Positions 26,801 to 35,273 of a DNA stretch of 64,000 bases are shown in pieces; position 1 is the stretch's first letter; every line of letters starts with the position of its first letter. The notes beneath the pieces were generated by a model that made no database searches, was not told the DNA's origin, and was given only the letters and a program-made list of their open reading frames with translations. Source of the DNA: Paenibacillus oenotherae (GTDB lineage: Bacteria > Bacillota > Bacilli > Paenibacillales > Paenibacillaceae); contig NZ_JAHZIJ010000020.1 of NCBI RefSeq assembly GCF_019443105.1, positions 1-64,000 of the forward strand, given 5' to 3'. The position numbers and the translations under genes were made by a program.

Positions 26801-29307
26801 GTTGAAGGCGTCCACGACAAGCTGATCGTCGTTTTGGAGCTTGCAGAAGAGGTGATCGCTGTTGGAACAGATGGAGCTGTTACGTCATCAACTGGCGCTT
26901 TATCCGTAATGAACGGATACGTACCTTCGATATCGCCATTGATGTCTTCTACAATCTTGCCGCCCTCACGCTTGTATTTGCCTGTGCCGACGTATACCTG
27001 TTGAATATCGCTCTTCGTCACATTGCCCTTGGAGTCAACCGCTTCAATGTAGTAATCGAGCAGTTGATCACGATATTGGTTCAGGTACGTGAAATACAGA
27101 TCGCCAATCTCTTGAGCTGGCACTTTCTTGAACATTTGCGTCGAGCTTGCTTGCCACTCAACACCGTTAATATCCGGTTTCAGATCGCGCTTGTTCATTG
27201 GATATTCAACCCAAGCTCCAACCTTGGCTGGATCGATTCCCGGAACATTCTGAGCTTTCAGAGCCGCTGGATCGTAAACGCGGAAAGTGTTATCCGATGC
27301 ATTTGCGGATTTATCGCGATGCGTACGGACCTTCAGCTTAATGTCTGTGATGCCGTTCATATCATACGCGTACGTATAGATACCGAACGTATTGTCGAAG
27401 TAATGCAGAGTCCATCCTTCGGATTTATCCACATTTGCGCTGCCTGGATTGTACGGCCATCTCTGCGGCCACCAGACAGATGGACCCGTCTTGTCTTTGC
27501 TTGCGTTGCTCGCAACATAAGGTTTAGAGAAGTGCAAGGATTGATTGAATGACAGCGTCGGTTTAACACCATCATCGACATTCTCATCGTAGTAACCGAA
27601 GCCCGAATCAAGCGCCGGGATCAGGAAGTACCATGACAATTCAGCCGGATTCGCTCCGCCTGCGTAATTGTTTGCAGGATCTCCCTTAACCGGATACGAC
27701 ATCATCCACGGGTTCAATTGGTTGCCTTGGTAAGTCACTTGACGGTCAAGCTCAGTCTTAGGTGACCAGTAGTTCGGATTATCATCCAGCCAGATTTGCT
27801 CTGCTGTCTTCGCATAGTTAAGCGCAGCCTGCAGCAATGCAAAATTCCGCTCCAGATAGTGATATCCGTACTCGAAGGAAACGGTCATGCCGTCTTGTTG
27901 TCCGGACAGATTCTTCTTAGGCTCATAATCTGTTCCATTAACACGGTTGAAATCTGCAAATTGTCCTTTCCAGATACCGAAAGGAAGCTTCCAGTGATGC
28001 CATTGCGGATCAGAAGAGGAGTCGCGCGTATCGATCCACGAACCGTCCTGCACGTGAACAACATCGCTTGCAGCAGGCGTATTATTGACCAGGTACTCAT
28101 CAATACCGATACCTTTGACGCCAGCGTCGCTGTATGTCACATTGCCGGCATTCCGCCATGTGCCTTCGTCTCCTGCGCGTCCTTGTGAGTTATCGCCGTC
28201 ATGCGCGATGACGAAGAACTGCTTCTGCGGAACCAAGCCTTCGAACGGCTTCAAAGCTTTAGCCGTTACAGAGCCTTGGTAGCCCTCTTCCCAAGATTCG
28301 GCCTGTGCAACAGGAACACCGACGATCTTGGATTCTTGACCCGTAGTCGGATTCACATATTTAACCCAGTGCGGTGTTGAAGCAAATGGGAATTTGTTGT
28401 GCGTGACTTGCTGTTCATTGAACATTGGCTGAGAAATCCATGAGCCGACATTGCTCTCGTTCTGGAGATCAGCGCGGTTAGGCGGGGATACCATTGTATC
28501 CTTGCCCGGATCATTCAGCAGCGGGTAATCCTTCAACGTTCTGGAGAAGTGGTTATTGCCGATTACCGACCACTTGATGCCAAGCTTCTCCAATACAGGA
28601 ATGATCCGCTCGGAGAATCCAAGCTCCGTCGGGAAAAACCCTTGGGAGGACTTGAAGTCAGCACCCAGGAAGGATGGCTGTGCAAGCGTTACGTTCTGGT
28701 AGATGAGGTCTTTGAGCATATACTCATTACCAGTCAGTGGTCCCATGGAGTGATGGCCTGTAAAGTGAACAAGATCCATCGTTCTTTTGCCGCTTGGCGT
28801 TTTCAGCGTATTGTACGCATTCTTCCAAGGAGCGCCCCAATTGACATTGTTGTATGCACCAATGTTGTTGGTGTACATAAAGCTGTTTACATTGTTAACA
28901 GCAGATCCTGACATTGTGACCTGCATTTGCGCAGACGGATGATTGGTCCTCAGCGTCTGGGCTACACTCCAAGGCCAGTATAAGTAAGCGCCTACTTTCG
29001 CATGATGGGAATAGTAGCTGACGAGATCATCATGCGGCATTGGAGTGCCATTAGGCAGGTAGTAAGGATAACCCGCCGGAGGGCTTTTCTTAAGATCAAT
29101 AACTTGTCCGTCATACATGTAGCGAATTTCTCCGCCAACAGGCGTAGCTGAATACTTGGAGAGATCATAATAAGGCCAGAAGTTCGGCATATGATTGTGG
29201 TACACGTGAGATGCCGCAATTTCGGCGAATGCGAAGCTAGGCGCAATTAGCGAGCTAATTAGCACGGTTGCAAGCATTACTCTTCTAAATAACGATAGTT
29301 TTTTCAT
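23848..29307 (-). CDS. secreted multidomain alpha-amylase, GH119-like, with FN3 and CBM25 modules
   Basis: 1,819 residues. Signal peptide 1-28 (MKKLSLFRRV...SFAFA). The catalytic region (about 30-620) opens with HVYHNHMPNFWPYYD, as in GH57/GH119. By position, candidate catalytic residues are Glu228 (GFFPTELGFSE) and Asp370 (FVIAHDGDN), close to the Glu231/Asp373 pair I recall being proposed for B. circulans IgtZ. Then come FN3 (about 808-897), CBM25 (900-992), three FN3 (about 995-1268), a jelly-roll binding domain (about 1275-1440), two FN3 (about 1445-1625) and two CBM25 (about 1630-1819). The CBM25 repeats share YIHYRP/YIHWRP and FNNGSGTWD. It should bind and hydrolyse raw starch outside the cell. 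cre-like sites lie upstream. Confidence 0.85.
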   Translation of the reverse strand: MKKLSLFRRVMLATVLISSLIAPSFAFAEIAASHVYHNHMPNFWPYYDLSKYSATPVGGEIRYMYDGQVIDLKKSPPAGYPYYLPNGTPMPHDDLVSYYSHHAKVGAYLYWPWSVAQTLRTNHPSAQMQVTMSGSAVNNVNSFMYTNNIGAYNNVNWGAPWKNAYNTLKTPSGKRTMDLVHFTGHHSMGPLTGNEYMLKDLIYQNVTLAQPSFLGADFKSSQGFFPTELGFSERIIPVLEKLGIKWSVIGNNHFSRTLKDYPLLNDPGKDTMVSPPNRADLQNESNVGSWISQPMFNEQQVTHNKFPFASTPHWVKYVNPTTGQESKIVGVPVAQAESWEEGYQGSVTAKALKPFEGLVPQKQFFVIAHDGDNSQGRAGDEGTWRNAGNVTYSDAGVKGIGIDEYLVNNTPAASDVVHVQDGSWIDTRDSSSDPQWHHWKLPFGIWKGQFADFNRVNGTDYEPKKNLSGQQDGMTVSFEYGYHYLERNFALLQAALNYAKTAEQIWLDDNPNYWSPKTELDRQVTYQGNQLNPWMMSYPVKGDPANNYAGGANPAELSWYFLIPALDSGFGYYDENVDDGVKPTLSFNQSLHFSKPYVASNASKDKTGPSVWWPQRWPYNPGSANVDKSEGWTLHYFDNTFGIYTYAYDMNGITDIKLKVRTHRDKSANASDNTFRVYDPAALKAQNVPGIDPAKVGAWVEYPMNKRDLKPDINGVEWQASSTQMFKKVPAQEIGDLYFTYLNQYRDQLLDYYIEAVDSKGNVTKSDIQQVYVGTGKYKREGGKIVEDINGDIEGTYPFITDKAPVDDVTAPSVPTAITSSASSKTTISLSWTPSTDDVKVTGYEIYRNGTKVGTSASASYTDSGLTQLTSYTYTIKAYDKKGNISALSAPFSVSTTDKGNSATIYYKQGYTAPYIHYRPNGGAWTVAPGVKMPVAEVSGYNKITIDLADASGVEAVFNNGSGTWDNNGGQNYKFNAGTSTFAAGTITIGAPQGVDTEAPTVPTALKANSKTTNSVTLGWTASSDNVSVTGYEIWRGNTKVGTTATTSYTDTGLTANTAYSYTVKAYDAANNVSGASSSISVTTEAVVSQPPSAPGNPTVTGKTQTSVTLGWTASTGTVTGYEIWRGATKVGTSATTSYTDTGLTAGTAYSYTIKAYNANQVSEASISVSVTTDTGTDTQPPTAPTNLVESAKTANSATLGWTASTDNIGVTGYNIYNGSTLAGSVAGTVTSYTVTGLTPNTAYSFTVKAKDAAGNESNASQALSVTTSNVGSSSNLIVNPGFETYTGTTGVANNWTKSVTSGVTSTFELVTTPVAAGSKAQQVTGSNLANGNAVMIYQYVPVTENTPYNASGQFKVNSLTNARVQLYIDFYNASNSLLGYKKLDYTQVSSSFIPLQLSGTVPAGATRAKVYAILRGSAAGGAGSFIVDDMKFLAEEETPVDTQAPSAPASLAATGKTDTTASLSWTASTDNVGVAGYEIFRNGAKIGTAAAANFTDTGLTAETSYKYTVKAYDAAGNLSAASNEVTVVTSAGPDTQAPSVPAGLASNGKTETSVSLIWTASTDNKGIAGYEIWRDNAKIGTSTATSFTDSGLTASTAYNYKVSAFDVAGNLSALSAGITVTTNDAPSTGKVTIYYKKGYANPYIHYRPIGGAWTTAPGVAIQPSEISGYNKITVDVGTATGLEAVFNNGSGTWDNNGGKNYIFPLGVSNFGGGTIQPGVPVPSAENTVTIYYKQGYAAPYIHWRPEGGTWTSAPGQLMQSSEIAGYSKVTLSIGTATRAEVCFNNGSGTWDSNGGKNYFFNAGTSTFNSGNIVNGSPQ

Positions 29308-29333
29308 TAAGCACCTTCTTCATTTTAATGACA

Positions 29334-29349
29334 TGCAAACGTTTTCGCA
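29334..29349. promoter_or_regulatory. cre-like site in the amylase leader
   Basis: TGCAAACGTTTTCGCA, 27 bases upstream of the amylase start codon, is one base off the catabolite-responsive element pattern TGNAANCGNTNNCA. If bound by CcpA it would act as a roadblock downstream of the promoter. Confidence 0.45.
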
Positions 29350-29437
29350 GCATTGCTGCAATACCTCCGATGAGCTTCATTGCAGCCCCACCCTGCAATT
29401 CCAACACAATCGGCAATGCAAAAATTGTCCCCCCTCT

Positions 29438-29455
29438 ATTATAAAGCGCTTACAA
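29438..29455 (-). promoter_or_regulatory. amylase promoter -10 with overlapping cre
   Basis: On the minus strand TTGTAAGCGCTTTATA (plus 29440-29455) matches a CcpA cre and overlaps a perfect TATAAT -10 (plus 29438-29443). No good -35 is seen 17 bases away. The overlap suggests catabolite repression of the starch-degrading enzyme, as is usual in bacilli. Confidence 0.6.
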
Positions 29456-29521
29456 AAACCGGTATTATTAACATTAATTCACACCCAATTCATAGGAAAT
29501 ACGAATTTAAATGAAAATGAT

Positions 29522-29543
29522 GGCATGAAACCGGTTTCATGCC
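29522..29543. promoter_or_regulatory. 22-bp perfect palindrome, LacI/MalR-type operator candidate
   Basis: The core TGAAACCGGTTTCA (29526-29539) extends to a perfect 22-bp palindrome. TGAAACCGGTTTCA-type sequences are operators for LacI-family sugar regulators with a central CG. It lies about 80 bases upstream of the amylase -10. No LacI-family gene is in the window. Confidence 0.6.
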
Positions 29544-29618
29544 CTAAATTTAGCATGACTTTATTGATAAATCAACTTAGGAATTTCTCATAATTCATAG
29601 CTGAGCTCTGTATACTAA

Positions 29619-29663
29619 AAAGATGCTTCCAGTTCCACTTTTTAGCGGTTTGGAGGCATCTTT
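29619..29663 (-). terminator. terminator of the copper lipoprotein gene
   Basis: AAGATGCTTCCA and TGGAGGCATCTT-type arms (about 29619-29631 and 29651-29663) with one G-T pair form a stem. On the minus strand it ends in TTTTTAG. It lies about 100 bases beyond the stop at 29761. Confidence 0.65.
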
Positions 29664-29760
29664 CATTTGGGACTGACTCATTGGATATGGAGCTATTCGG
29701 ACCGATTCTTAACGATTAACGTATCTATGGATTACCGGCCAAGCCGAAATCAAGCAGCGC

Positions 29761-30687
29761 TTAATCCGTAATATTCACCACATACGGAACGGTGAAAACT
29801 TCTCCGCCATGCTGGAACTGCCCCCAGATTTTATACGTGCCGCCCTTGGGGAATGTCGTGGCGAACCTTGCTTCCGGTCCGGAAGTCTTCTCGTCGATGG
29901 GATGGACATGGATGTATTGCTCGGCATCCTCGGAAAGAATGACAACATGGCCGACTGCACCCAAGTATTGCTCAAGATTCGTAATGTCATCCTTCGAGCT
30001 GGCATCACGTATGTGGAAGGAAAGGACGGCCTCTTCGCCAGCCTTGCTGCTGCTAAGATTCAGCTCCACCTCCTTGCCGGCATCCTCCTTGACCAGCGAA
30101 GAATCAGGCTTGATCTCCGTGTGGCCGCTTTCCTTGCCGCTTACTTCAATCCATTCGCTCTTCGTAATATTGGAGCCTCCCGCTGGAATGAAGTCGGCAA
30201 ACACTTTGTATTCTCCCCCTTCAGGAAAAGCAGTCTTAATCGTGAACTTGCCCTCCCCTTGGTAGGCCGGATGAATATGGTTGAAGTAACCGAGGCTATG
30301 GTCTACCACAATCAAATGAAGAAGCTTCTCATGGTTCTCTGTAAATGACTTGACAGGCGTTCCGTCTTCATTCGAGATCATAATGGTCAATTCACTCTCT
30401 TCATTCGCTTCAGGCTTCCCGCCTGCAAAAGAGAATTCTGCCTTCATACCTTCCATTTCATCAACAGCGGCACCCGTATTATGCGCTCCCCCATGATTGC
30501 CATGGCCGCCGCTCTCCTCTCCCTCTTCCGCAGAAGCATTCGCAGGCTTGTCGTCTGTGCTGTTGTCCGTATGGCCGCTCGCCGCATGATTGTTATGGCT
30601 TGTATCCTTGCTGCATGCGCTTGCCATAACGGTGATCAGGAGTAAAGCAGCAGCTGCCAGCATCCATTTGTTCTTCTTCACTATCAT
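29761..30687 (-). CDS. His-rich lipoprotein linked to copper export
   Basis: 308 residues. The lipoprotein signal ends ITVMASACSKD. A His/Gly-rich linker follows (HNNHAASGH, GGHGNHGGAHN, about 31-75). Two similar beta-sandwich repeats come next, each with a His pair (LIVVDHSLGYFNHIHPAY and VVILSEDAEQYIHVHPI) and ending in a GG(E/T)YK(V/I)(F/W) strand, like YtkA-type domains. It probably binds copper on the outer surface. The gene starts 30 bases after copA stops, so it is in the copA operon. The ribosome site is weak, which would fit coupled translation. Confidence 0.78.
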   Translation of the reverse strand: MIVKKNKWMLAAAALLLITVMASACSKDTSHNNHAASGHTDNSTDDKPANASAEEGEESGGHGNHGGAHNTGAAVDEMEGMKAEFSFAGGKPEANEESELTIMISNEDGTPVKSFTENHEKLLHLIVVDHSLGYFNHIHPAYQGEGKFTIKTAFPEGGEYKVFADFIPAGGSNITKSEWIEVSGKESGHTEIKPDSSLVKEDAGKEVELNLSSSKAGEEAVLSFHIRDASSKDDITNLEQYLGAVGHVVILSEDAEQYIHVHPIDEKTSGPEARFATTFPKGGTYKIWGQFQHGGEVFTVPYVVNITD

Positions 30688-30717
30688 TTGTACATTCCAC
30701 GCTTTCTTTGTTTAATG

Positions 30718-33171
30718 TTAATTTCGGATACGGATACGCTGCAGACGCAGCGCATTCAAGACAACGGATACGGAGCTTAATGCCATTGCGGCACCAGCAA
30801 CCCATGGAGCAAGCAGACCAATGGCCGCAATCGGAATACCGAGCGTGTTATAGCCAAGCGCCCAGAACAAATTTTGTTTAATATTGCTCATCGTTCTGCG
30901 GCTCATGTAGATCGCATCCGGTATGCTGGTAAGCTCGCCGCGCATAAGCGTCACATCCGCCGCTTCCATAGCGACATCTGTTCCGGTGCCGATTGCCATG
31001 CCGATATCCGCGGTCGCAAGTGCTGGCGCATCATTAATGCCGTCGCCGACCATGGCGACCTTCTTCCCCTGCTCCTGCAGCTTTCTCACCTCGGCGGCCT
31101 TGCCTTCCGGAAGAACTTCTGCAAGCACATGATCAATTCCCACCTGCGCGGCAATAGCCTTCGCAGTACGCTCATTGTCACCGGTAATCATGATGACTTG
31201 AATTCCCATATCCTTCAGTCTTGCCACCGCAGCCTTAGAGGAATCTTTGATTGTGTCGGCAACGGCAACCATGCCCGCATAAGAGCGGTCAATTGCAACG
31301 AGCATGGCTGTTTTCCCTGCTTCTTCAAGAGAGGACATCGCTTCATAGACATGAGTGGCATCGATGCCATGCTGCTCCAGCAAGCGGCGGGTTCCGATAA
31401 GCAATTCCTTGCCTTCTACAATTGCCGAGATGCCATACCCTGGAATGGCCTCAAATCCAGCCGCCTCAGGCAGCTCAATACCGCGCTCCATAATACCCTG
31501 AACGATTGCTTCCGCAAGCGGATGCTCGGAGCTGCGCTCTGCTGCCCCGACGAGCCTCAGAAAGCTTTCTTCCTTCCATTGTTCCCCATACGTATAGACA
31601 TCTGTCAGCTCAGGCTTTCCTTTCGTTACTGTGCCAGTCTTGTCCAATATGATCGCATCTATCTTATGTGTCTGTTCCAGATGCTCGCCGCCCTTGAAAA
31701 GGATCCCCAGCTCTGCGGCACGGCCCGAGCCCGCCATAATGGAAGTCGGTGTAGCCAAGCCGAGTGCGCATGGGCAGGCAATGACGAGTATTGTAATCGC
31801 AATCTCAAGCGCCTTGGCAAAGTCCCCTGGACTAACGAAGAAGTACCAGACTAGCGCGGCTGCAACAGCAATACCTACAACGATCGGAACAAATATGCCT
31901 GAGATCACATCGGCAACACGTTGAATAGGCGCCTTGGAGCCTTGTGCTTCCTCTACCACTTTAATAATTTGAGCAAGCGCAGTATCTCTGCCAACCTTCG
32001 TTGCTCTCACCTTGAGCATGCCGTTCTTGTTGATCGTCGCTCCGATGACAGCATCGCCAGCCTTCTTCTCAACCGGAATGCTCTCGCCTGTAAGCATCGA
32101 CTCATCAACAGCAGAGCTGCCCTCGATAACCTCGCCGTCAACAGGCACCTTGTCGCCAGGTCTTACAAGTACGATATCCCCTGTCAACACCTCCTCTACC
32201 GGAACTGTAAGCTCCTGTCCGTCCCTGACGATGAGGGCAGTCTTGGCTTGCAGTCCCATCAGCGACTTGATCGCCTCGGAGGTACGCCCTTTCGCCAATG
32301 CCTCGAACAGCTTGCCCATAATAACGAGCGTAATTAACACCGCACTCGTCTCATAATATAACGCCGGGCCATGATGACCACTTGTACCGAGCGACCAGTC
32401 AATCGTCTGGTACAAGCTGTAGAAAAACGCGGCTGAAGTTCCTAGAGAAACAAGGACATCCATATTCGCACTGCCATTGCGCAGCGCCTTATAGGCGCCT
32501 GTGTAGAATTGCCAGCCGACAATAAATTGGACCGGTGCTGCCAGTATGAACTGAAACCACGGGTTCATGAACAGCTCCGGCGTATAGAGCCAGGAGGTGA
32601 AGGAGAAATGCCCTGCCATTGCCCACAAGAGCGGCGACGATAATATCGCCGAGAACAGCAGCTTGCGCTTATGATTGCGGATTTCTCTCTCCCGGTGGTT
32701 CTCTTTCTCGCCGCCGCTTTGCTTCGGATAGGCTTTATACCCCAGCTTAGCAACCTTCTTCTCCATGTCAGCTAGTGAAACTTCACCTGGAGCAAACTCG
32801 ACATGAGCGGTCTCCAGCGCAAAATTGACTGTGGCTTTCGAGACGCCCGGCAGCTTGTTCAAGCCTTTCTCAATCCGGTTCGCACAAGCCGCGCACGTCA
32901 TGCCCTCCAATTGCAGATCAACGGATTCCTTAGCTGTGTCATAACCCAATTTCTTGATGCGTGTTTCTAATTGTTCCATGTTCACTTGTGACGGATTATA
33001 GATGACGCTTGCCCGTTCCAGTGCAAAATTCACATTGGCCGAAGATACGCCCTCCAGCTTGCTCAGACCCTTCTCAATTCTGCTCGCGCAAGCTGCGCAC
33101 GTCATCCCTGTAATTTGAATCGTGGACTGCTTATTATTGTTATCATTATCGCTCGAAACGATTGTGCTCAT
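30718..33171 (-). CDS. copA: copper-exporting P1B-type ATPase CopA
   Basis: 817 residues. There are two N-terminal metal-binding HMA domains, each with GMTCAAC (about 23 and 90), and eight membrane helices. Other motifs are TGES (actuator), [11 protein letters not shown] (metal-site CPC in the sixth helix), DKTGTVT (phosphorylated Asp), SEHPLAEAI (the HP motif) and [12 protein letters not shown]. It exports Cu(I) using ATP. The start follows AAGGAGTGAAGACAGA. A promoter with an overlapping CsoR-like operator lies just upstream, and a His-rich lipoprotein gene follows. No copZ or csoR is present in the window. Confidence 0.95.
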   Translation of the reverse strand: MSTIVSSDNDNNNKQSTIQITGMTCAACASRIEKGLSKLEGVSSANVNFALERASVIYNPSQVNMEQLETRIKKLGYDTAKESVDLQLEGMTCAACANRIEKGLNKLPGVSKATVNFALETAHVEFAPGEVSLADMEKKVAKLGYKAYPKQSGGEKENHREREIRNHKRKLLFSAILSSPLLWAMAGHFSFTSWLYTPELFMNPWFQFILAAPVQFIVGWQFYTGAYKALRNGSANMDVLVSLGTSAAFFYSLYQTIDWSLGTSGHHGPALYYETSAVLITLVIMGKLFEALAKGRTSEAIKSLMGLQAKTALIVRDGQELTVPVEEVLTGDIVLVRPGDKVPVDGEVIEGSSAVDESMLTGESIPVEKKAGDAVIGATINKNGMLKVRATKVGRDTALAQIIKVVEEAQGSKAPIQRVADVISGIFVPIVVGIAVAAALVWYFFVSPGDFAKALEIAITILVIACPCALGLATPTSIMAGSGRAAELGILFKGGEHLEQTHKIDAIILDKTGTVTKGKPELTDVYTYGEQWKEESFLRLVGAAERSSEHPLAEAIVQGIMERGIELPEAAGFEAIPGYGISAIVEGKELLIGTRRLLEQHGIDATHVYEAMSSLEEAGKTAMLVAIDRSYAGMVAVADTIKDSSKAAVARLKDMGIQVIMITGDNERTAKAIAAQVGIDHVLAEVLPEGKAAEVRKLQEQGKKVAMVGDGINDAPALATADIGMAIGTGTDVAMEAADVTLMRGELTSIPDAIYMSRRTMSNIKQNLFWALGYNTLGIPIAAIGLLAPWVAGAAMALSSVSVVLNALRLQRIRIRN

Positions 33172-33239
33172 TCTGTCTTCACTCCTTCAACGGCTTTCCA
33201 TCGGGTACTGGAATTCGTTGCTAATGTTTTGTTACTCCT

Positions 33240-33269
33240 AATATACCCCCCCTCCCTATATTAAGTCAA
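33240..33269 (-). promoter_or_regulatory. copA promoter with CsoR-like operator
   Basis: On the minus strand TTGACT (plus 33264-33269) and TATATT (plus 33240-33245) are separated by 18 bases. The spacer and -10 hold a dyad whose halves are TATAGGG and GGGGTATA, matching the G/C-tract-in-TATA design of CsoR copper operators. Binding there would block transcription until Cu(I) releases the repressor. Confidence 0.7.
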
Positions 33270-33280
33270 GCATTTTTTTA

Positions 33281-33301
33281 GCATACCCCCGTAACCTATA
33301 T
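33281..33301. promoter_or_regulatory. second CsoR-like box
   Basis: Minus strand ATAGGTTACGGGGGTAT is very close to the B. subtilis copZA operator pattern (ATACCCTACGGGGGTAT). It lies 11 bases upstream of the copA -35, so two repressor tetramers could bind side by side. Confidence 0.6.
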
Positions 33302-33421
33302 CACAAGCAGCACGAATCAAATGAAATGGCTGGTATGCGAAATCAGTTAATAAGAAACGCTAATCCATGATGATCTGTCAGTCCACATGAAGCATTAGCT
33401 ATCAGCAAAGGATGGGGATAT

Positions 33422-34174
33422 ATGCTCGCACGCAAATGTCTGTTAGGCGCCTTATGCATTCTGGCACTGTTGACAGCAACTGAAGCCGATGCAAGGCCAC
33501 TGAAGAAGGACCGGTTCTATTACGAGCGGAAAGGTGCAATGATCTGGGAGGTACAGACCCGGCAGAAGCTGATTGCGTTAACATTCGATGATGGCCCGGA
33601 TGCCGTCCAGACGAATGAAATTCTTGATTTGCTCAAGCTTTACAATGCGAAGGCAACCTTTTTTGTTGTAGGCAAACGTGTGGCGCAATATCCCGATATT
33701 GTGAGGCGGATAGCAGCAGAGGAGCATGAAGTTGCGAACCATACCTACAGCCATTCGTACTTCAAAATGCCGGCTTCAGAATATGACGTAAGAAAAGAAA
33801 TCGAACGAACGGAAGCCGAAATTTTCAAAGCCATTGGACGTAAATCCGCCCTGTTCCGGCCCCCCGGCGGCATGTTCGACGAAACCATTGTACAAGTATC
33901 CAATGCCATGGGGCTGGTTCCGGTTATGTGGTCCTGGCATCAGGATACTCAGGACTGGCGAAGGCCCGGCGTTTATTTTATAAGAAATAAAGTGCTGGAT
34001 AACGCCAGGAACGGAGATATCGTGCTGTTCCACGATCATGTTCAGGGCAAATCGCAAACCATTGAAGCATTGAAGCAAATTTTGCCCCAGCTGCTTGCGC
34101 GCGGATTTCGACTTGTCACTGTATCCGAACTGGTCAAATCATCCATTGCCGAGACCCATGGCGCCACGAACTAG
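33422..34174 (+). CDS. polysaccharide deacetylase (NodB/CE4 family), PdaA/PdaB-like
   Basis: 250 residues. An N-terminal signal (LLGALCILALLTATEADA) precedes a CE4 domain: ALTFDDGPD (catalytic base and metal Asp), EVANHTYSHSYF (metal His residues), RPPGG (about residues 145-149) and DIVLFHDHV (C-terminal His motif). It removes acetyl groups from peptidoglycan or another extracellular glycan. AAAGGATGGGGATAT precedes the ATG. In spore formers such proteins often act in cortex maturation, but the sequence does not settle that. The next gene, a YhcN-like lipoprotein, starts 75 bases downstream. Confidence 0.88.
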   Translation: MLARKCLLGALCILALLTATEADARPLKKDRFYYERKGAMIWEVQTRQKLIALTFDDGPDAVQTNEILDLLKLYNAKATFFVVGKRVAQYPDIVRRIAAEEHEVANHTYSHSYFKMPASEYDVRKEIERTEAEIFKAIGRKSALFRPPGGMFDETIVQVSNAMGLVPVMWSWHQDTQDWRRPGVYFIRNKVLDNARNGDIVLFHDHVQGKSQTIEALKQILPQLLARGFRLVTVSELVKSSIAETHGATN

Positions 34175-34248
34175 ATGCCGTTGAATTGATTACCAGCATG
34201 AACATCTCGCTGTTGAAGCATTCTATATGATGGAGGTGACACTACAAG

Positions 34249-34896
34249 GTGAAAAAATCTGCAGGTGTACTACTGTTGTCCATTGCTCTTGTCGTGACAG
34301 CGACGGGGTGTATGCGCGATGACGGACTGAAGACAAACCAGTACAAGGCCCGATCCATCGATCATCGCACCACGAATAACAGGTATATGAATCGTTCGCT
34401 CGACAACCGCGCTTTAACGGATGGAAATGGGTTACGTTCCCTTGATCGCGGCACAGCGATGGATGGAATTAACCGCGACAACACCATGAATGGCATGAAT
34501 CGCGATAACACCATGAATGGTGTCGGAACTCGTCCTGCAAGAAACGCGAATAATCCGTATGAAAATGCATCCGGACGATTGTTGAAGCATGTTTCCGCGA
34601 TTAATGGAGTAGACAAGGCTACTGTTGTTATCAATAATCGAGATGCCATCATTGGGATTGATGTGAAAGCAGGCGCCAATACCGCTGATGTTGCCCGTAA
34701 AGTCAAGGCTGAAGCCAAGAAGCTTGAGCCCAAGTACAACGTGCATGTCACAGCAGACAAAAATATGCATTCCCGCATTAGAGGGATGCAGCGCCAAATG
34801 GTTCCACTGGACGGTCATCCAGTCCGCAACTTTACTGAAGATATCGGAATTCTCATTCGCGATATTGGCCGTGCCGTAACAGCTCCGCTTCGCTAG
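34249..34896 (+). CDS. YhcN/YlaJ-family sporulation lipoprotein
   Basis: 215 residues from a GTG start with GGAGGTGACACTACAAG upstream. The lipobox is ALVVTATGCMRDDG. An Asn/Arg/Asp/Met-rich linker has a near-perfect short repeat (RDNTMNGMNRDNTMNG). The C-terminal YhcN domain follows: LKHVSAINGVDKATVVINNRDAIIGIDVK, then VHVTADKNMHSRI. Homologues are lipoproteins of the spore inner membrane. It probably shares sporulation timing with the deacetylase gene upstream. Confidence 0.87.
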   Translation: MKKSAGVLLLSIALVVTATGCMRDDGLKTNQYKARSIDHRTTNNRYMNRSLDNRALTDGNGLRSLDRGTAMDGINRDNTMNGMNRDNTMNGVGTRPARNANNPYENASGRLLKHVSAINGVDKATVVINNRDAIIGIDVKAGANTADVARKVKAEAKKLEPKYNVHVTADKNMHSRIRGMQRQMVPLDGHPVRNFTEDIGILIRDIGRAVTAPLR

Positions 34897-34914
34897 GCAT
34901 TACACGAAGTAAAG

Positions 34915-34992
34915 GGGCTGCCCCGCAAGTTTTTTGGAAATTTCACCTCACGATTGCGAGATGCGAGCCAAGCAAAACATGCGAAACGGCAG
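34915..34992. repeat. dispersed repeat fragment, copy 2 (IS-end-like)
   Basis: GGGCTGCCCC, then TTTGGAAATTTC, then AAACATGCGAAACGGCAG, in the same order as at 988-1051 but with about 14 extra bases in the middle. No transposase is present. It begins 19 bases after the YhcN-like stop. Confidence 0.45.
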
Positions 34993-35026
34993 TTTTGTCC
35001 CTGGTTCTGACCCCTTGAAGGTGAAA

Positions 35027-35156
35027 TGCCTGCCAGCGTGCAGGTATTTCACCTTAGTTTGCCCTTATCGGTCAATTTATCCTATAATTCATGCATGATC
35101 GCAGGAATTTGACCATTTAGGTGTCGTGTAACCGAAATTCATGCACATTCGCAGGC
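35027..35156. repeat. CCTGC-N6-GCAGG palindrome element, single copy
   Basis: TGCCTGC-CAGCG-TGCAGGTA opens the element. TTTGCCC, TCGGTCAATTTATCCTATAA and CATGCATGATCGCAGG follow, aligning with the second and third palindromes and the spacer of the 10771-11690 units. A further TGCACATTCGCAGGC ends it. It shows the family occurs as single elements as well as arrays. Confidence 0.65.
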
Positions 35157-35201
35157 TTCTTACTCCGTCACGACTGTACGAAGGACGCTATGAACATAAG
35201 A

Positions 35202-35247
35202 AGCGCGAGTGACAGGTGAGATGCCCCTGTCACTCGCGCTTTTTTTT
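35202..35247 (+). terminator. strong plus-strand terminator
   Basis: AGCGCGAGTGACAGG (35202-35216) pairs with CCTGTCACTCGCGCT (35226-35240) and is followed by a run of T to 35247. The nearest plus-strand gene is the YhcN-like lipoprotein, more than 300 bases upstream, so transcription appears to cross the repeats before stopping. It also insulates the convergent carbonic anhydrase gene. Confidence 0.85.
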
Positions 35248-35273
35248 AAAACAAATCTTGAAGTAAACTCTGT

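Noticed and set aside
23668-27552. Long plus-strand frames opposite the amylase gene
   Set aside because: Antisense shadows of the repeated FN3 and CBM25 coding sequence, without ribosome sites and with Cys/Arg-rich nonsense composition.
34915-34992. Complete insertion sequence
   Set aside because: No transposase frame and only one end-like motif; kept only as a repeat fragment.
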